From PWQG01 sp050486205 (GTDB lineage Bacteria > Pseudomonadota > Gammaproteobacteria > Pseudomonadales > Pseudohongiellaceae), in NCBI GenBank assembly GCA_050486205.1, contig JBJHCW010000001.1, forward strand, positions 434,001 through 498,000: a DNA stretch of 64,000 bases, in the 5' to 3' direction. Position numbers and translations under genes: made by a program. This document shows, in pieces, positions 61,028 to 64,000 of this stretch. Numbering within the stretch: position 1 is the first letter of the stretch; every line of letters begins with the position of its first letter. The notes beneath the pieces were generated by a model. The model made no database searches and was not told where the DNA came from. It saw only the letters and a program-made list of their open reading frames with translations.

Positions 61028-62689
61028 GTGGCAACGGACAAAGATGGCAGCAGTGACGGAAGCGACAACAGCTCGGCACTGGAACGGATAGCCAATACGA
61101 TTCGCGCACAGGGCATACGCATCAGCGACCTGCTGGCGCAGGACCCGGATCGGGTGACGAACTACAGCCTGGACGCTGCCGGTATCCACCTGGATTACTC
61201 GCGCCACCTGCTGACAGACGAAGCCTGGCATCACCTGTGCGGCCTGGCCGATGACTGCCAGCTTGAGCAGGCGGTTGCTGCCATGTACGCCGGCGACATT
61301 GTCAATCCCACTGAGCGCCGCAGTGCGCTGCATGTTGCCCTGCGCGGGCACTGTCCGGACAATCGCCCGGAAATTCCCGGACAGGTAACAGAAACCCTGG
61401 CACAGATGCAACGCATCAGCGAAGCGCTTCGCAGCGGCCAGTGGATCGGGGCCGACGGGCAACGCATCAGCGACATCGTCAACATCGGCATCGGCGGCTC
61501 CGACCTTGGACCCTCGATGGTCAATACGGCCCTGCGACACTGGTCCACATCAGCCGTCAGCTGTCACTTTGTGTCCAATGTTGATCCGGTCCACCTTGAG
61601 CAGACCTTGCGAGGCCTGGATCCGGCCACAACCCTGTTCATCATCGCATCAAAATCCTTTACCACGCTGGAAACCATGGAGAATGCCCGGTCTGCCCGAG
61701 ACTGGCTCGGCGCCGCTTTCAAGGATCCGCAGGCCATGCAGCAACACTTCCTGGCTGTCAGCGCCCGCCCCGACAGGGCCGTGGATTTTGGCATCCACGC
61801 CGACAATGTCCTGCCCCTGCAGGACTGGGTCGGGGGCAGATTCTCCCTGTGGTCAGCGATTGGACTGCCCGTGGCCATCAGCATTGGCATGACTGCCTTT
61901 CGCGAACTGCTGGCCGGGGCACAGGACATGGACAGGCACTTCCTGGACGCCCCGCCCGCACAGAACATGCCGGTCGTACTTGCCCTGCTGGCAGTCTGGT
62001 ACAGCCGTTACTGGCATTGCCAGTCACAGGTCGTTCTGCCCTACGCACAATCTTTGGACCTGTTTCCACGCTATCTGCAGCAACTTGAAATGGAGAGTCT
62101 GGGCAAGTCAGTTGATATCGCTGGACGGGCAGTCGCGTTTACCACCGGCCAGGTGATCTGGGGCAGCGCTGGCACCAACGGCCAGCACTCATTCCATCAA
62201 CTGCTGCATCAGGGCACCGTGCTGGTGCCAGCCGACTTCATTGCCATTGCCAACAGTCACACCGGCGACTGCCCTCGACAGCACCAACATCTGCTGGCCA
62301 ATTGCCTGGCCCAGGGTCAGGCACTGATGAGCGGCAACAGTCGCCAGAGCGTAGAGCGCAACCTGACGGCCGATGGCATGAACAGCGATCATGCACGACT
62401 GATGGCGCCACACAGGGCCGTGCCCGGCAACAAACCGAGCAGCACACTGTTATTGCATTCGCTGACACCACGATCCCTGGGTGCACTGACAGCGCTGTAT
62501 GAACACAAGGTCTACGCACAGAGTATACTGTGTCACATCAATGCCTTTGATCAGTGGGGCGTTGAAATCGGCAAACAGCTTAGCGGGCCGCTTTACAGGG
62601 CCCTGAGCGACGGCGAGCAGCCGGATAATCTGGATGCCTCCACCAGGGCCCTTGTCACACATTGCCAGAAGCTGCAGATCCATGACTGA
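61028..62689 (+). CDS. pgi: Glucose-6-phosphate isomerase
   Basis: A 553-residue enzyme that interconverts glucose 6-phosphate and fructose 6-phosphate. Family marks: NIGIGGSDLGPSMV near residue 155, KSFTTLETMEN, the PGI signature around WGSAGTNGQHSFHQL with catalytic Glu/His, and a C-terminal Lys-containing helix (YEHKVYAQSILCHINAFDQWGV). GTG 61028 is used because AGGAGG lies five bases upstream; a longer frame starts at 60977. It is slightly longer at the N-terminus than E. coli Pgi (Ser/Asp-rich). The RimB-RimK gene begins inside its last codons. Confidence 0.95.
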   Translation: MATDKDGSSDGSDNSSALERIANTIRAQGIRISDLLAQDPDRVTNYSLDAAGIHLDYSRHLLTDEAWHHLCGLADDCQLEQAVAAMYAGDIVNPTERRSALHVALRGHCPDNRPEIPGQVTETLAQMQRISEALRSGQWIGADGQRISDIVNIGIGGSDLGPSMVNTALRHWSTSAVSCHFVSNVDPVHLEQTLRGLDPATTLFIIASKSFTTLETMENARSARDWLGAAFKDPQAMQQHFLAVSARPDRAVDFGIHADNVLPLQDWVGGRFSLWSAIGLPVAISIGMTAFRELLAGAQDMDRHFLDAPPAQNMPVVLALLAVWYSRYWHCQSQVVLPYAQSLDLFPRYLQQLEMESLGKSVDIAGRAVAFTTGQVIWGSAGTNGQHSFHQLLHQGTVLVPADFIAIANSHTGDCPRQHQHLLANCLAQGQALMSGNSRQSVERNLTADGMNSDHARLMAPHRAVPGNKPSSTLLLHSLTPRSLGALTALYEHKVYAQSILCHINAFDQWGVEIGKQLSGPLYRALSDGEQPDNLDASTRALVTHCQKLQIHD

Positions 62690-64000
62690 ACATTCGGACA
62701 AGACAATCATCGGCAGCGAAGAATGGTGCGCCCTGCCTGCACTGGGGATTCCTGCGATCAAGGTGCGCGTGGACTCTGGCGCCAAGACATCTTCACTGCA
62801 TGCATTCAACATCCGTCAGTTCCGCCGCGGCGGCACCATCTGGGTCGGTTTTGAGGTACATCCGGTGCAGAAGAACCGCCGCACGATTGTGCGCTGTGAA
62901 GCCGAAGTGGTGGACAAGCGTATCGTCAAGAGTTCCAGTGGTATCGGCGAAAAACGCTATGTGGTGCGCACCACGCTGCAATTCAGTGATCAACAGTGGC
63001 CGGTAGAACTCACGCTGACCAACCGCGACTCCATGGGCTATCGTATGCTGCTTGGGCGTGAGGCCATGATCGGGCGCCTGCTTGTGGACCCTGCAGCGGC
63101 GTTTCTTGGTGGTCACCGCAAGGAACAGGACATACAGTCACTGTACAAGGATCACACACGCGAGGCGGCCGGGCTGCGCATTGGTTTGCTGGCAAGCAAT
63201 CCCCAGCTGCCCAGCAACCAGCGACTGCTCGAAGCGGGTGAAGAGCGAGGCCACCGGGTGCATTTCTATGACATCCGGCACTGCTACATGAAGCTGGATG
63301 CCGAACACCCGGAAGTGCACTACCGCGGCGGGCGCCTGCTGAACACCCTGGATGCGGTGATTCCGCGCATCAAACCAGGGCTCACTTTTTACGGTTGCGC
63401 GCTGGTGCGTCAGTTCGAGAGCCTGGGTATTCCCTCGCTCAACAGCGCCGCCGCCATTGGACATTCGCGCGACACCCTGTACTCCCTGCAGCTGCTGCTG
63501 CAAAACGGCCTGGACATTCCGACCACCGGTTTTGCCGACAGCCCGCTTGATACCGAGGACCTTATCGACATGGTCAATGGTGCTCCGCTGCTGGTCAAGT
63601 TGCTGGAGGGGCTGCAGGGCCGTGGCATCATGCTCGCGGAAAACCGGGCCACCGGCGAAAGCCTGATCAATGCCCTGCGCTCATTGCAGACACATCTGCT
63701 GGTCCAGGAGTTTATCCGCGAAGCCGATGGTCATGACCTGAGACTGCTGGTCGTCGACAACAAGGTGGTCGCCAGCATGCAGCGCCATGCCGCTGCCGGC
63801 AAATTTCCCAGCACACGAAACGCAGCGGTCAGCGCAGTACGCATAACAACACAGGAGCGCCGCATGGCGCTGAAAGCGGCCAGGGTCATAGGCCTGAAAG
63901 TGGCCGGCGTGGACATCATCCGGTCCAACCGTGGCCCACTTCTGCTGGGTGTTGACCCGGCCCCGGGGCTGGAACAGGTGGAGGATGTCAGCGGCAAGGA
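62682..64000 (+). CDS. RimB-like protease plus degenerate RimK-like ligase fusion (runs off window)
   Basis: The first 439 residues are present; the end lies outside. Residues 8-160 match the RimB/putative ATP-dependent zinc protease family (PF05618), with the Asp of a retropepsin-like VDSGAKTSSLHA at position 31. Residues 165 onward follow RimK (IGLLASNP, CYMKL, VIPRIKPG, FIREADGHDLRLLVV, VAGVDIIR). However, the metal-ligand motif LEVNSSPG of intact RimK (1304-2224) reads LLGVDPAPG here, so Glu is Gly and Asn is Asp, and the SNLHRGG segment has become STRNAAV. Ligase activity is therefore doubtful. Its ATG overlaps the pgi stop by eight bases, implying coupling. Confidence 0.85.
   Translation, partial: MTEHSDKTIIGSEEWCALPALGIPAIKVRVDSGAKTSSLHAFNIRQFRRGGTIWVGFEVHPVQKNRRTIVRCEAEVVDKRIVKSSSGIGEKRYVVRTTLQFSDQQWPVELTLTNRDSMGYRMLLGREAMIGRLLVDPAAAFLGGHRKEQDIQSLYKDHTREAAGLRIGLLASNPQLPSNQRLLEAGEERGHRVHFYDIRHCYMKLDAEHPEVHYRGGRLLNTLDAVIPRIKPGLTFYGCALVRQFESLGIPSLNSAAAIGHSRDTLYSLQLLLQNGLDIPTTGFADSPLDTEDLIDMVNGAPLLVKLLEGLQGRGIMLAENRATGESLINALRSLQTHLLVQEFIREADGHDLRLLVVDNKVVASMQRHAAAGKFPSTRNAAVSAVRITTQERRMALKAARVIGLKVAGVDIIRSNRGPLLLGVDPAPGLEQVEDVSGK

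Overview
The window looks like chromosomal DNA of a free-living, probably marine, gammaproteobacterium. The GC content is moderately high. It carries typical gammaproteobacterial gene sets: mpl, the tesA/ybbA/ybbP divergon, cbpA-cbpM, pdxJ, pdxH, recQ, trhO, a TIGR02444 gene, DUF3014 and DUF3450 genes, and two TonB-dependent receptors. A PPi-type phosphofructokinase beside ordinary pgi, and large peptide-uptake loci, would suit a protein-degrading marine heterotroph. A Pseudomonadales relative such as the Pseudohongiellaceae/OM182 group is a guess only. No phage, plasmid, transposase, rRNA or CRISPR array is visible.

Layout. 1-2.2 kb: 5' end of an M16 zinc peptidase (minus), a 268-bp palindromic element with 34-bp terminal inverted repeats, a Tat-exported VOC protein, and rimK. 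2.2-5.8 kb: a P-type cation ATPase split by an apparent frameshift, and a DUF3450 gene with terminator. 5.8-19.1 kb: two peptide ABC importers transcribed head to head. One is YejABE-like with separate ATPases (minus). The other is OppABC-like with two tandem paralogous binding lipoproteins and one fused double ATPase (plus). 19.1-26.6 kb: a small lipoprotein, DUF1653, trhO, recQ, DUF3014, an exported peroxiredoxin, a TPR-like exported protein and a degenerate PDZ/S41 protein. 26.6-32.8 kb: cbpA-cbpM, aldehyde dehydrogenase plus VOC protein, slyD, an SDR and an MFS exporter. 32.9-39.8 kb: TonB receptor, Nudix hydrolase, diguanylate cyclase, dienelactone hydrolase and peroxiredoxin, a DUF218 protein, trypsin-like protease and two tiny membrane proteins. 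40-49 kb: cheW, mpl, TIGR02444, ubiX, PPi-PFK, pdxH, a MORN protein, ybbP-ybbA. 49-56 kb: tesA, MFS, pdxJ, alpha/beta hydrolase, bcp, a CobB-type sirtuin, thioesterase and a TPR-sulfotransferase. 56-64 kb: large TonB receptor, DUF3089 hydrolase, tRNA-Thr, pgi and a RimB-RimK fusion cut by the window end.

Themes. Peptide scavenging is strong: two importers and several proteases. There are three peroxiredoxins of different subfamilies. Vitamin B6 synthesis is represented twice (pdxJ, pdxH). Two RimK-type ATP-grasp ligases sit at opposite ends, and the second has lost residues that bind metal in RimK.

The most unusual items are the palindromic element at 386-653, the degenerate RimB-RimK fusion at 62682-64000, a near-perfect palindrome at 42061-42084 that carries an extended -10 motif on each strand, and an inverted repeat that fills the promoter spacer of tesA. 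All functional statements come from reading motifs and family resemblance by eye; no database search was run.
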